Assembly (NCBI GenBank): GCA_004011035.1
Contig: CP025734.1
Location: 186,001 to 250,000 of the forward strand
Reading direction: 5' to 3'
Source of the DNA: Bdellovibrio sp. qaytius
GTDB lineage: Bacteria; Bdellovibrionota; Bdellovibrionia; Bdellovibrionales; Bdellovibrionaceae
Length of the DNA: 64,000 nt
Shown here in pieces: positions 16,328-25,383 of this stretch. The notes below the pieces were generated by a model. It made no database searches, had not been told where the DNA came from, and worked only from the letters and a program-made list of their open reading frames with translations. How positions within the stretch are numbered: the first letter of the stretch is position 1; every line of letters starts with the position of its first letter. The position numbers and the translations under genes were made by a program.

Positions 16328-17258
16328 ATTGATGTCTGAAGAAAATTCCAGAGTCGCCAAATTCAGATGTTGTAAATTCTGACGTCGTTACAATGTGGCC
16401 CACTTTTTTAGTGTCTTTGCCATCTGGTGATACTAACTGTATTTCATACAGCTCTGTGCCAGCAGGAATTTTTAAAAAGTCTTCTCTGACGTCATGTTCT
16501 GCAGATGCAGATGTTAATTTATCATTTGGTACGAAAATAATTCTGTTTGGAACAACTGGTGAAGCAACAGTTACGCCCGAGGCATCGATCGTAGCCATGT
16601 CTTCGACTTTAAGTTCTTCTGGAAATGGTGACGCTGTTTCAAATAACTTATGCATCAATTTTGCACCCATGCTGTGGCCAGGTTGCACAATATTTGTTAA
16701 AGGATTTTTGAAAAAATTAAAATCTTGTTCTTGTCCGTCGATTGAAACTAAAGCTGAAACGTTCGCACTTGGGGCGCCATCTCTAAGAACTTTTAAAGCT
16801 AAACCCGGAGCTACGGCTCTTGCGCCACCAGGTTTAAATGTTAAAGAAAGTCGTAAAAGGGCACAGTCAGCGCCGGCAAAAACTCCGGTATAATATTTAT
16901 CAGTGATATCTAATTTAACTTTAGCTACGGCGCCACGGCTGTGAATCATTTTTTTCCAGCCAGTTGGTGCGAAATCAGAAACATGCGCACCCTTAAGAGC
17001 TATTTCTTGTCTGGTCATGGCTAAGAATTGAAAAAAACCAAATTTTCTAAATGGCTCTAATTCTTTAGTGCGCGTCTCTTCAATTTTTTTCCATAAGATA
17101 TCCTGTTTTTCGCAGGCTTTTAAAGATTCGTAATTTGCAGGGTAAGAAGCTGGAGTACGTAAAGCAGGGGGATCAACTAGATCATCAATAAAGGTGTAAA
17201 CCCCAAAGCAAGCAAGTACGATAACGGCCATTGAAATTTTTAGAATATGTTTTTTCAT
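16317..17258 (-). CDS. Catalase-fold-like membrane-anchored protein
   Basis: 313 residues with an N-terminal anchor or signal (about 5-23). The body resembles the catalase-like barrel: MIHSRGAVAKVKLDI (H106 lies where catalases have the distal His), LRLSLTFKPGGARAVAPGLALKVL (like the R-F-S-T...D-x-R-G-F-A-x-K-F stretch), then DFNFFKNPLTNIV (like the N-N-x-P-V-F-F region). The proximal haem ligand motif R-x-x-x-Y was not found, so haem binding is uncertain. It stands head-to-head with an alpha-dioxygenase-type haem protein, 166 bases apart. Catalase-related proteins elsewhere convert fatty-acid hydroperoxides, so a linked role is inferred. Confidence 0.6.
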   Translation of the reverse strand: MKKHILKISMAVIVLACFGVYTFIDDLVDPPALRTPASYPANYESLKACEKQDILWKKIEETRTKELEPFRKFGFFQFLAMTRQEIALKGAHVSDFAPTGWKKMIHSRGAVAKVKLDITDKYYTGVFAGADCALLRLSLTFKPGGARAVAPGLALKVLRDGAPSANVSALVSIDGQEQDFNFFKNPLTNIVQPGHSMGAKLMHKLFETASPFPEELKVEDMATIDASGVTVASPVVPNRIIFVPNDKLTSASAEHDVREDFLKIPAGTELYEIQLVSPDGKDTKKVGHIVTTSEFTTSEFGDSGIFFRHQFKK

Positions 17259-17424
17259 GTAAATAAAGTTAACTTAGATCTCAAAATCTCGTTAGTCTGG
17301 CGCCGGACAACTAGCCCTTCGTCGAACAGCTAGACGAGAGTCGATGTATGTTTAAAATTAAAATTTCAATGGCATAGAAATGCCTGTAAAGTTTAGGAGT
17401 ATGCCTAATGTAAAAGGAGATTTT

Positions 17425-19521
17425 ATGATTCGTCGACGTGTCGTCGTTGGTTTAGTTGTCGCTTCGCAGTTAATGGTTTCGTGTGCTTCACAACCTGTCG
17501 CTGTAAATATGCAAAGTAATGGTGTCGAGCGTTTACCAAGTTCTGAATTATCAGATACGCCATGGACAACTTGGTCAGAAAAAAATACTGAAGTTGCTGC
17601 ATTATCAGTATTAAGTAAAGTGCGTGAAGGCTTGTTAGAACATAATCTTCATGATCCGCATGCAAACTATGCCTCATACCGTACCGTTGATTGCACAAAA
17701 ACAAACACGAAATTTCGTTCAGCAGATGGTACATGTTATGATCCGAATCGTCCTTTAGCAGGCGCTGCTGGTGTGGCTTTTGGTCGCAATATTGATCCTA
17801 AATTTATTGACAAAAATGCGTCGAAAAATTTAATGACGCCAAATCCAGAACAGGTTTCAAAAGTATTCTTCACGCGTGATGAATTTAAACCAGTTCCGTT
17901 TTTAAATATGTTAGCGGCAGTGTGGATTCAATTTATGAATCATGACTGGTTAACACATGGTAGAAACATGGATGCTAACCCTTACGTAATTACGGGTAAA
18001 GATGGTTCAACTCAATTAGTTGAAAGAACGCAAGATAACTTAACTCCGGCTAAACAGTATAAAAATGAATTCGGTAAAGTATCTTTAAATGAAGTGACTC
18101 ACTGGTGGGATGCTTCGCAAATTTACGGAAGCAATCAAGCTGCTCAATCTGAATTACGTTCATTTTCTGATGGCAGAATGAAAATGGTTTCTGTGAATGG
18201 CCAAATGTTATTACCTAAAAACGACAAATTAGAAATTGGTCGTAATAAGCAAAATCAAGGTTATGAAACTACAGGTTTCAGAGACAACTGGTGGGTAGGC
18301 TTAAGTATGTTACATACACTTTTCACAAAAGAGCACAATGCCGTAGCAGATATGCTTAGAAAAGAATATGTAACTTATGATAAAGCCACTGATCGTTACA
18401 TTTGGGATGGCCAAGGTAAAAAAGTTCTTATGACAGCGGCGCAAGTTGACGAAGAAATTTTTCAAACAGCTCGTTTAATCAACGCCGCTATATTGGCAAA
18501 AATTCATACAGTTGAATGGACACCGGCTATTTTACCGAATGGTGCTCTTAAACGTGCGATGCATGTTAACTGGTATGGCGTTGCGAATCCTGCAACTTGG
18601 GGCGCAGACAAACTTCCTGTAGTTGGAAAGTTTTTTGAAAAAACTGACTATTCACAAAACCACAATGAAAGTTATGTTATCGGTGGTGTAGTGGGTAATA
18701 AACGTAATGATTACGGTGTTCCATACAGTATCACAGAAGAGTTTACTTCGGTTTATCGTTTACATTCATTATTACCTGAAACATTAGTTTTCAAAAATGA
18801 ATCAAACAATTCTATTATGGAAGAAGTTCCATTTAAAGAAACTCGTAATGATAAATCATACGGCATCATGGAAAAATACGCAGCCAAAGATCTTTTCTAT
18901 TCTTTTGGTACACAACATCCTGGTCAATTGGTGTTAAATAACTTTCCGCATTTCATGCAAGAGTTAGAAATTCCAATCATTGGTAAAATGGATTTAGGTA
19001 TGGTTGATATCATGCGTGACCGTGAACGTGGTGTTCCGCGCTACAATCAATTTCGTCGTGCGATTGGTTTAAAACCAATTAAATCTTACCGCGATTTCTT
19101 TCCGCCAAACACAACACTTGGCGAACGTGAAAAAGCAGTTATCAAAAAATTTGAAACAGTTTACGGTTTCGATTCTGTAGGTAACGATAACGTTGAAATG
19201 GTCGATTTACTTGTAGGTACATTAGCTGAAGAAGTTAGACCTCGTGATGATGGTTTCTTTAAAGTGAATAAACTTTTAGGTAAACCAACTAGATACTTTG
19301 GTTTCGGTGAGACAATGTTTCAAATCTTTATCTTAATGGCATCACGTCGTTTAATGGCGGATCCTTACTTTACAGATTACTACAATGCTGATCACTACAC
19401 GAAAGCTGGTCTTAAGTGGATTGATAGAGAAGGTACTTTAGCGCAAGTTATTTCGCGCCATATGCCTGAATTAGCGCCGCACATGAAAGGCCTAGATACA
19501 GCATTTGCACCTTGGCACTAG
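17425..19521 (+). CDS. Haem lipoprotein of the cyclooxygenase / fatty-acid alpha-dioxygenase type
   Basis: 698 residues from ATG 17425 (AAGGAG ten bases upstream). Lipoprotein signal with lipobox LMVSC, C20 lipidated. It belongs to the animal-haem-peroxidase superfamily: distal His H173 in FMNHDWLTHG, then HWWDASQIYG, LHTLFTKEHNAVAD and AKIHTVEWTPAIL, which resemble plant alpha-dioxygenases. The decisive spot is VYRLHSLLPETL: Y444 lies three residues before the proximal His H447, the Tyr-x-x-His arrangement of the catalytic tyrosyl radical in cyclooxygenases and alpha-dioxygenases, absent from plain peroxidases. So oxygenation of a fatty acid to a hydroperoxide is likely. An upstream in-frame ATG at 17380 lacks a ribosome site. 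A terminator follows. Confidence 0.85.
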   Translation: MIRRRVVVGLVVASQLMVSCASQPVAVNMQSNGVERLPSSELSDTPWTTWSEKNTEVAALSVLSKVREGLLEHNLHDPHANYASYRTVDCTKTNTKFRSADGTCYDPNRPLAGAAGVAFGRNIDPKFIDKNASKNLMTPNPEQVSKVFFTRDEFKPVPFLNMLAAVWIQFMNHDWLTHGRNMDANPYVITGKDGSTQLVERTQDNLTPAKQYKNEFGKVSLNEVTHWWDASQIYGSNQAAQSELRSFSDGRMKMVSVNGQMLLPKNDKLEIGRNKQNQGYETTGFRDNWWVGLSMLHTLFTKEHNAVADMLRKEYVTYDKATDRYIWDGQGKKVLMTAAQVDEEIFQTARLINAAILAKIHTVEWTPAILPNGALKRAMHVNWYGVANPATWGADKLPVVGKFFEKTDYSQNHNESYVIGGVVGNKRNDYGVPYSITEEFTSVYRLHSLLPETLVFKNESNNSIMEEVPFKETRNDKSYGIMEKYAAKDLFYSFGTQHPGQLVLNNFPHFMQELEIPIIGKMDLGMVDIMRDRERGVPRYNQFRRAIGLKPIKSYRDFFPPNTTLGEREKAVIKKFETVYGFDSVGNDNVEMVDLLVGTLAEEVRPRDDGFFKVNKLLGKPTRYFGFGETMFQIFILMASRRLMADPYFTDYYNADHYTKAGLKWIDREGTLAQVISRHMPELAPHMKGLDTAFAPWH

Positions 19522-19543
19522 TCAGTTAGTCACAGTACAAATG

Positions 19544-19573
19544 AAAAAGGAGAGCTAAGTGCTCTCCTTTTTT
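19544..19573. terminator. Bidirectional Rho-independent terminator
   Basis: AAAAAGGAGAGC (19544-19555) pairs with GCTCTCCTTTTT around a five-base loop, with a T-run continuing to 19573. On the minus strand the five A residues become a T-run too. It sits between the convergent haem-protein and secreted-protein genes and can end both. Confidence 0.9.
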
Positions 19574-19594
19574 TATTCTTTTTTAAAAAAAGTC

Positions 19595-20446
19595 TTATTT
19601 GTTCATTGGTGTGCCGGCTTTAACGTTTTCTCTTTCGTAGTAAAAACCAACATCGCTAGCATTGTATGGATTGATCATCATGAATTCATCGTTAGTTTTC
19701 TTAGGTTTTTCGTTAACGATATCACAGAAGAAAGCAAGGCGACCTTGTGTGCGGTTTAAACCTTGAACGTCTTTAGATTTCGGCGTTAAAGTGAAAAACA
19801 CTCCCGGGATTTTTTCGTGTAAGTCGAATTGACCATGGATGTTTTCTAATTCGTAGTCAAAAGTAACTACGTTACCGTAAGAGACTTCCATGTTGTATGC
19901 ATTATTTTTAAAATAATCTAAACCAGAAGATTTTTGTGTACCTAAAAATTTACCAGCGATGAAGTTCTCCCAAGTAGAACCTGCGTATTTGTCTGTTAAA
20001 GCAATTTTTTCAACTTTAGATGCGTCGTTGATATCATAACGAGTCATGATCGCATTTTGTAAAGTTCCTGCAGTTTGTAAATTGATTACAGAGTTGTTAG
20101 CAGATGATTTAAGTTCAAGATCACCGTTGTTGTTAACAAAAATAGGAACTAATACATAAGATAAATCAGATTGTTTTACGATTTTGTAGCCGTACATTCT
20201 GTTAATCCATTTAGTAATTTTAGTAGCAAATAATTGATCGTACTCAGCTAAAACAGCGTAGTAGTCTTGTGACCCTGGAGTTAAATCTTTTTTAACAAAT
20301 AAAGTCATACGATCGTGAGTTCCAGAGCTTTGTTTATCGCTTTTACCGACAAAAGTGCCTTGAGCTAATTGGGCAAAACTTGCTGATGCAAATGTTGTGA
20401 TGGCCGCTAAAACGATATATTTCGCTGAATTTTTTAAAAGATTCAT
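19595..20446 (-). CDS. Secreted hypothetical protein
   Basis: 283 residues with a Sec signal peptide (about 1-25, ending SASFA). The mature part has no family I recognise. It is rich in Asn, Lys and Tyr, has one cysteine, and alternates short strands, suggesting a periplasmic or outer-membrane-associated beta-rich protein. CAGGAG precedes the ATG by five bases. It ends at the bidirectional terminator shared with the haem lipoprotein, so it is a separate transcript. A role cannot be given. Confidence 0.65.
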   Translation of the reverse strand: MNLLKNSAKYIVLAAITTFASASFAQLAQGTFVGKSDKQSSGTHDRMTLFVKKDLTPGSQDYYAVLAEYDQLFATKITKWINRMYGYKIVKQSDLSYVLVPIFVNNNGDLELKSSANNSVINLQTAGTLQNAIMTRYDINDASKVEKIALTDKYAGSTWENFIAGKFLGTQKSSGLDYFKNNAYNMEVSYGNVVTFDYELENIHGQFDLHEKIPGVFFTLTPKSKDVQGLNRTQGRLAFFCDIVNEKPKKTNDEFMMINPYNASDVGFYYERENVKAGTPMNK

Positions 20447-20594
20447 GTGATCTCCTGTTAGTTAAATATGGATACGCAGGGTATAAATGCAAATAGACAA
20501 CCACCTTAAAACGACTAAAACGGGTAATGCCGCCCAGCTGCTGTCTAAGAGTTTTTCACCTGTCGTAAATCGTAAGTTATGCTATTGTTTTCCT

Positions 20595-21362
20595 ATGGAT
20601 TTAACGTGGTTAGGAACAGCAGGATTTATTATTAAGGGACAACAGGGCATTATTGCATTTGATCCGTTTATATCTAGAGGAACAGGTGCTAAATCACCGT
20701 TTACCGCTAAGTCTTTTGCGGATGTCGAAGCCATGTTTATTGGCCATGGGCACTTTGATCATACCTATGATGTTCCTGAAATAGCTCTAAATACAGAGGC
20801 TAAAGTATTTGCCCCAGGGTTGACTGGTTTAATGTTAAAACTTCGCGGGTTACCTTCAGACAGGCTTGTGCATGCCTCAAATGAAGAAATGCTGTTAAAA
20901 AAATTCAATTTACGCGCCTATAAAAGTTCACATGCTAAGTTTGATTTACCATTGGTGTATTCAACTCTTAAAAGATGTAAATTAGGAGATTGTGCAAAGT
21001 TGTGCGGTCTTGGGTTCGGTTACCCTAAAGGAATGGTGCAAACCTATTCTTTTGAGATTAAAAACAAAAAAATTCTTTTTATTAGCTCTGCCGGATGCAC
21101 AGAAAAAGAATTACTAATGTATCGAAATTTAGAAATAGATTATTTGCTAGCCCCCTTGCAGGGTCACACGCATATTCAAGAAATTGTAGCGAAGCAAACT
21201 ATGATTATTAATCCAAAAGTGGTTATTCCTCATCATCATGATGATTTTTATCCACCGATAAGTCAGTCGATCTCAGTCGAAGTTTTTAAAGATAAATTAA
21301 AACATCTTGGTTTTAAAGGTAACGTGCTAGAAATTCCACTTTTTCACAGTTGTGATATTTAG
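20595..21362 (+). CDS. MBL-fold metallohydrolase
   Basis: 255 residues from ATG 20595, where homology begins (DLTWLGTAGFIIKG, the family's first strand). An in-frame ATG at 20487 with AGGG upstream would add 36 unmatched residues; the choice is uncertain. Zinc ligands: GHGHFDHTYD (H-x-H-x-D-H, about residues 51-58), later LAPLQGHT and IPHHHDDFYPP. DPF after strand 2 is also typical. The SSAGCTEKELL segment replaces the usual acidic ligand region, so substrate class (lactone, phosphodiester or other) is unclear. It resembles the L-ascorbate-lactonase-like/UlaG branch only loosely. Confidence 0.82.
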   Translation: MDLTWLGTAGFIIKGQQGIIAFDPFISRGTGAKSPFTAKSFADVEAMFIGHGHFDHTYDVPEIALNTEAKVFAPGLTGLMLKLRGLPSDRLVHASNEEMLLKKFNLRAYKSSHAKFDLPLVYSTLKRCKLGDCAKLCGLGFGYPKGMVQTYSFEIKNKKILFISSAGCTEKELLMYRNLEIDYLLAPLQGHTHIQEIVAKQTMIINPKVVIPHHHDDFYPPISQSISVEVFKDKLKHLGFKGNVLEIPLFHSCDI

Positions 21363-21368
21363 ATTTAA

Positions 21369-21563
21369 TTATTGTTGTTCTTTCGTGAAAGCAACAGCGA
21401 TGAAAGCTTTATGTTTTTTGTAAAGCTCGTACATATCCCAATACTGTTTTAATTTTCTTTCTTTCATAACATCGACTTGTTCTGTTTGGGCTTCTTGCCA
21501 TAAAAATTTTAGTTCTGCTTCCATGTTTTCAAATCTTACTGAATAGTTTTGATTGTTTTGCAT
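21369..21563 (-). CDS. Small hypothetical protein
   Basis: 64 residues, charged and aromatic (RFENMEAELKFLWQEAQ, KQYWDMYELYKKHKAF), likely one or two amphipathic helices. AGGAG lies eight bases before the ATG at 21563, which supports translation. It sits downstream of the AtoE-type transporter on the same strand, 162 bases away, and six bases from the convergent MBL gene. No family recognised. Confidence 0.6.
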   Translation of the reverse strand: MQNNQNYSVRFENMEAELKFLWQEAQTEQVDVMKERKLKQYWDMYELYKKHKAFIAVAFTKEQQ

Positions 21564-21681
21564 AACTTAGTTCTCCTGGTTTAATTAAAATTAAGTAACA
21601 CAGAAGTAATAATGCAGCTGCGGTGCCATAGGCTAAGTATTTGAAATTATTAAAGGTGATGAAGATAAGCCCTGCAAGTTT
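21529..21681 (-). pseudogene. Startless hydrophobic reading frame, possible gene remnant
   Basis: In another frame overlapping the start of the small gene, the minus strand is open for about 50 codons with a membrane-helix-like run (YGTAAALLLLCYLILIK) and a basic tail. It begins right after a stop and has no ATG, GTG or TTG start before the hydrophobic part. This may be the relic of a small membrane gene, or chance. Confidence 0.2.
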
Positions 21682-21725
21682 TTAAGCATTGCTGAATTTT
21701 TAGCAGCAGATGATGTATCAATTTG

Positions 21726-23144
21726 TTACGGTAAAAGCGGTGGGTGATACGTCAGAGTTTCGCCTAAAGCCCATAACATAAAAATCACTAATGGCGCATG
21801 CACAATTAACTGAGTCACTGTGTAACCCACGATATCGCGGGCTTTAAGCCCTAAGACACCGATTAAGGCCATCATAAAAAAGGGATTAATCAAATTAGGC
21901 AAAGCTTCAGCCGCGTTATAAACCATGACTGTCCAACCTAAGTGAACTTTTAATTCATTCGCTGCTTGCATCAAGTAGGGCGCTTCGATAATCCATTTAC
22001 CACCACCTGAAGGAATAAAAAATCCTAACACCGCAGAATAAATTCCCATTAACGCTGAATAAGTATCATGTGTTGAGATTGAAACAAAAAAATCAGAGAT
22101 ATGATGCGAAACAGGTAAGCCATTGGCACCCGGCGCTTTGGTAAGTATGTAAGCGATGCTTCCATAAATAGGAAACTGAATTAAAATTCCGGCGACAGAA
22201 GGAACAGCTTTACTGACTGAATGTAAAAAACGTTTCGGTCGCCATGTTAAAAGCATACCTAACATCAGAAATAAAAAATTATAAGTATTCAAATTTGAAA
22301 TTGTCAGAATAAAATCTTTTTGTAAAAACTCTTGGCCTAACCACCAAAATCCTAAAATAACGATGAAGATAGTTAACAGCGGAGAATATTCTAACCACTC
22401 GCTCGGCTTTTGTGGTTTTTCGATAACATCATGTCCATCATCGATAACATTAATACCCATTTCGCTGGCTGTAACTGAACGCTCTTTACCAGGTGCTGAC
22501 CAATATGCGATAGCCACCGAAACCGCAGTAAGTACAAAAATCATAATCAATGACTGCGGTAAAAAAATTGTTTCACTAAAAGGAATAACTCCAGTGATAG
22601 GTAAAAGACTTTTCGGAATACTTTCAACATTAGCTTGTAATTGCGCAGCTGAAGAACTTAGTCCCAACGCCCATGTGGCGCCTAAGCCTAAATACCCCGC
22701 GGCACCTGCTGCACGATAATCCATGCGAAGATCTGTACGGCGAGCGAGTGCGCGCACAAAAAGGCCTCCGAAAACTAAACTAAATGCCCAATTAAATAAA
22801 GAAGCGATGATGGTAAAAAGCGCGATATAGGCCACAGCACTTTTTTCAGTTTTAGGAATTGTTGCTAACCACGAAATTAATTTTCCTGCTGGAGGAGAAG
22901 ACGCAACGACGTAACCCGAGATCACAACGATTGCCATTTGCATCGTGAATGGAATCAAACTCCAATAACCTTCACCAAAAGAAGTCGCTAAGTTATGCGG
23001 AGAAACCCCTGCTAATAAACATCCTAAAGTAACAAGCACAACGGCTAAGATAGCAAAAATATAAGAATCTGGAAACCAACGTTCAGCCCAGTTAGTGACT
23101 GAAGAGGCTAAAGATTCTAAACGACCTATTTTGCTATTGTTCAT
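21726..23144 (-). CDS. atoE: Short-chain fatty-acid transporter, AtoE family
   Basis: 472 residues with about a dozen membrane segments. The N-terminal block ENWAERWFPDSYIFA-like (here TNWAERWFPDSYIFAILAVVL) and the conserved NWAFSLVFGGLFVRALARR, GATWALGLSSSAAQ and FFIPSGGGKWIIEAPYLM fit the AtoE/TIGR00366 family, which imports short-chain fatty acids such as acetoacetate or butyrate. It is downstream of the DUF6172 gene by two bases and the CMD-repeat protein by 15 more, all on the minus strand. A link to fatty-acid use is inferred; no ato catabolic genes are in the window. The symbol rests on family pattern. Confidence 0.88.
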   Translation of the reverse strand: MNNSKIGRLESLASSVTNWAERWFPDSYIFAILAVVLVTLGCLLAGVSPHNLATSFGEGYWSLIPFTMQMAIVVISGYVVASSPPAGKLISWLATIPKTEKSAVAYIALFTIIASLFNWAFSLVFGGLFVRALARRTDLRMDYRAAGAAGYLGLGATWALGLSSSAAQLQANVESIPKSLLPITGVIPFSETIFLPQSLIMIFVLTAVSVAIAYWSAPGKERSVTASEMGINVIDDGHDVIEKPQKPSEWLEYSPLLTIFIVILGFWWLGQEFLQKDFILTISNLNTYNFLFLMLGMLLTWRPKRFLHSVSKAVPSVAGILIQFPIYGSIAYILTKAPGANGLPVSHHISDFFVSISTHDTYSALMGIYSAVLGFFIPSGGGKWIIEAPYLMQAANELKVHLGWTVMVYNAAEALPNLINPFFMMALIGVLGLKARDIVGYTVTQLIVHAPLVIFMLWALGETLTYHPPLLP

Positions 23145-23146
23145 AT

Positions 23147-23467
23147 TTATTCTTCGTCTTCTTCGCGAGCTGCCGCGCGAACACGTTTTTTTGAGTGAAC
23201 TCCGGCTTTGGCAAGAATTTCTATATAAACTGAGGGTACGTTTTGTAATACAACTTCATCAATAGACTTGCTAATTTCGTTACTGTGAACTGTCTTTGCC
23301 GAAGTATCCTGAGCTCCGACTTTACATTGAAACTCCCAATAGTCTACACCCTCAGGTAGGGTTTTACGTCGTTCACGCGCAAGGTATTTATTAATTTCGT
23401 ATTTGATAGCCTCAACCACACGGTCTTGCTTTTTATTTGTTTCAGTCAGGCTAAAATTTTTCTTCAT
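23147..23467 (-). CDS. DUF6172 family protein
   Basis: 106 residues. The pattern matches the DUF6172 group as I recall it: a KKxFxLTxxxKxxxRVxEAIKxExxKYxxRERRKxLPxGxDYWxF core, here KKNFSLTETNKKQDRVVEAIK and LPEGVDYWEFQCKVG, then a segment ending in an acidic tail. Function unknown; compact basic N-terminal half. It sits two bases before the AtoE-type gene and is preceded by the CMD-repeat gene, so the three are probably one operon. ATG at 23467. Confidence 0.75.
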   Translation of the reverse strand: MKKNFSLTETNKKQDRVVEAIKYEINKYLARERRKTLPEGVDYWEFQCKVGAQDTSAKTVHSNEISKSIDEVVLQNVPSVYIEILAKAGVHSKKRVRAAAREEDEE

Positions 23468-23481
23468 TAAGATCTCCGTAA

Positions 23482-24768
23482 TTAATTATTTAATATTTGT
23501 TTCGCCTGTGCATAGGCTAAGTAAGCATTCATCGCAACAGGGTAACCAACGATACGAGTAGCACGGTTTCCAAGGCGTTGAAAAGTTTTATCGTCTAATC
23601 CACGTTGAATTGAACGTTTTAATTCAATTTGAAAGTGGTTTGGATAATTGTGGCCATTTGCAAACACCGAAGCTAACGCCACAAGTTCACCTAAGGATAA
23701 ACGATCAACATGACCATAAGTAAAACGAACAAAGTTTTGTATAATAGATTCTGTTAACGCTAATACGTTACTGGCTGCAGTTCTTATTTCATCTGACTTT
23801 GAAACGTTGTTAGCTAACTTTCTTAAGTATTCTTTGACGACATCTAAAGACCCTTCGCGGTACTGAGTCGACTTCATTACGATGAAAGCTAATTTATTAT
23901 AGTCATCAGCACCAATGCCGCGGTTTAAGCTAATGTATTCATTGATGTTCGTTTCAACTTTTTCTACGCGGTCAGAAGCTAACGCTAATGTCATATCAAA
24001 AAGAGGTTTAAAGGCCGGGTCTTCTTCTGCAGACGGCATCCATTCATAAAATTGCGTGTCGGCATAATAAGTATGAACGTTTTCTAGATACATTTTTTTT
24101 AAATCACCATCATTTGTTGTCGTGATTTGGTTCCAGGCTTGGGCTCCTTCAATGGCAGCCGATTCACCTAAATAAATTTCTACATGACGAAGTATTAATT
24201 CAATTTCTTGAATAGTGGCACCGCGAACTTGAGCTTCTTTCATCAGATTTGTAAGCTTTGACCATTCTGCTTTACCTGCAGATATGGCTGATACTAATTC
24301 AGAAAGTTGTAAACGTGTAAAGCCGGTTAAAGGTGATTTTACATCTAATCCAGATAGCGAAAGATCTTTGTTTTTTAAATCTGAAATAAATTGTTCGATG
24401 CCCGGTTCAGAAGAAAGTTCAGCAGACATGCGTTCAATAAACTGCGGGTCAATTTCCGTATTGCGAGGTCTCCAGGCGGCATGAATTAATGCGGCTAATT
24501 CTTTTAAGGTACCGCCACTGCCTAAAAAGCCATGAATGTGCAAAGCTGTCTGATTCGTTAGACCTGACGAGATCAAAGCGGTTAGAGTGATAACTTCTTT
24601 ATCGGTCATGGCGTAATTATCTTTTTGCCAAGGCTTACCCCAATAACGATCACTAAACGCATGGCAACTGACAAGATTGGCCCACTCTGCGTTAACAGAC
24701 ATCATTTTTTTAATGGCCAGAGTTTTGTGGGCTCCATAAAGCATTGCGATATAAGGGTTTTGTTCCAT
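23482..24768 (-). CDS. Protein with repeated carboxymuconolactone-decarboxylase (AhpD)-like modules
   Basis: 428 residues. At least three stretches resemble the CMD/AhpD helical module: about 50-105 (LTALISSGLTNQTALHIHGFLGSGGTLKELAALIHAAW), about 150-215 (ELVSAISAG...IELILRHVEIYLGESAAIEGAQAW) and about 360-425 (GELVALASVFANGHNYPNHFQIELK...ATRIVGYPVAMNAYLAYA). The CxxC redox or catalytic Cys-His pair of true AhpD is not seen, so it may be structural or bind a ligand. No exact family known to me at this length. It heads the minus-strand run with DUF6172 and AtoE. Confidence 0.6.
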   Translation of the reverse strand: MEQNPYIAMLYGAHKTLAIKKMMSVNAEWANLVSCHAFSDRYWGKPWQKDNYAMTDKEVITLTALISSGLTNQTALHIHGFLGSGGTLKELAALIHAAWRPRNTEIDPQFIERMSAELSSEPGIEQFISDLKNKDLSLSGLDVKSPLTGFTRLQLSELVSAISAGKAEWSKLTNLMKEAQVRGATIQEIELILRHVEIYLGESAAIEGAQAWNQITTTNDGDLKKMYLENVHTYYADTQFYEWMPSAEEDPAFKPLFDMTLALASDRVEKVETNINEYISLNRGIGADDYNKLAFIVMKSTQYREGSLDVVKEYLRKLANNVSKSDEIRTAASNVLALTESIIQNFVRFTYGHVDRLSLGELVALASVFANGHNYPNHFQIELKRSIQRGLDDKTFQRLGNRATRIVGYPVAMNAYLAYAQAKQILNN

Positions 24769-24802
24769 AGAAATAACTTAACATAACTGGTACGCTTTAC
24801 CC

Positions 24803-25378
24803 ATGAATTCAAATGTAACGCAATTTATCAAGAAATTGAAAAACTGGAACGATGAAGTCACTTTGCTTCGTGAAATCTTAAATTCTACGAAATTAGAAGA
24901 AGACTTAAAATGGAATTTACCCTGCTATTCGTACAACGATACAAATGTCGTTATCATTCAGCCGTTTAAATCTTATTTAGGCTTAATGTTTTTTAAAGGC
25001 ACATTACTTAAAGACCCTAAAAAAGTTCTAGTGGCTAACGGACCAAATTCACAATCTTCGAATCGATTTGAATTTAGTTCTGTGGCTGAAATTAAAAAAC
25101 TAGCGCCAACGATTAAGGCTTACATTAAAGAGGCTATTGCTAATGAAGCTTCTGGATTAAAAGTAGAAGTTAAGCAAAAAGCTATACCCCTGCCGGTTGA
25201 ACTTAAAAAAATGTTTTCTACGAACGCAAAACTGAAAAAAGCTTTTGAGGCTTTAACTCCGGGCAGACAACGTGCTTATTTATTTTTCTTTACGAGTGCG
25301 AAACAATCAGCAACACGCCTAAGCCGCATTGAAAAATTTGTTCCTAAAATTCTTCAGGGCAAAGGCATGCTGGATTAA
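24803..25378 (+). CDS. YdeI/OmdA family protein (DUF1801)
   Basis: 191 residues. The N-terminal DUF1801-like domain has EDLKWNLPCYSYNDTNVVIIQPFKSYLGLMFFKG, the family's K-W-x-x-P-x-Y core with F-K-x-x-x-x-x-x-F. The C-terminal OmdA-like part has LPVELKKMFSTNAKLKKAFEALTPGRQRAYLFFFTSAKQ with R-x-x-R-I-E-K at the end. Related proteins protect against peptide or antimicrobial stress in some bacteria. The gene is monocistronic, head to head with the CMD-repeat gene, 34 bases apart, so they probably share a short promoter region. Confidence 0.82.
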   Translation: MNSNVTQFIKKLKNWNDEVTLLREILNSTKLEEDLKWNLPCYSYNDTNVVIIQPFKSYLGLMFFKGTLLKDPKKVLVANGPNSQSSNRFEFSSVAEIKKLAPTIKAYIKEAIANEASGLKVEVKQKAIPLPVELKKMFSTNAKLKKAFEALTPGRQRAYLFFFTSAKQSATRLSRIEKFVPKILQGKGMLD

Positions 25379-25383
25379 TTAAA

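Noticed and set aside
16317-17258. Calling the catalase-like protein a true catalase.
   Set aside because: No R-x-x-x-Y proximal ligand, unusual length and an N-terminal anchor; only fold similarity is claimed.
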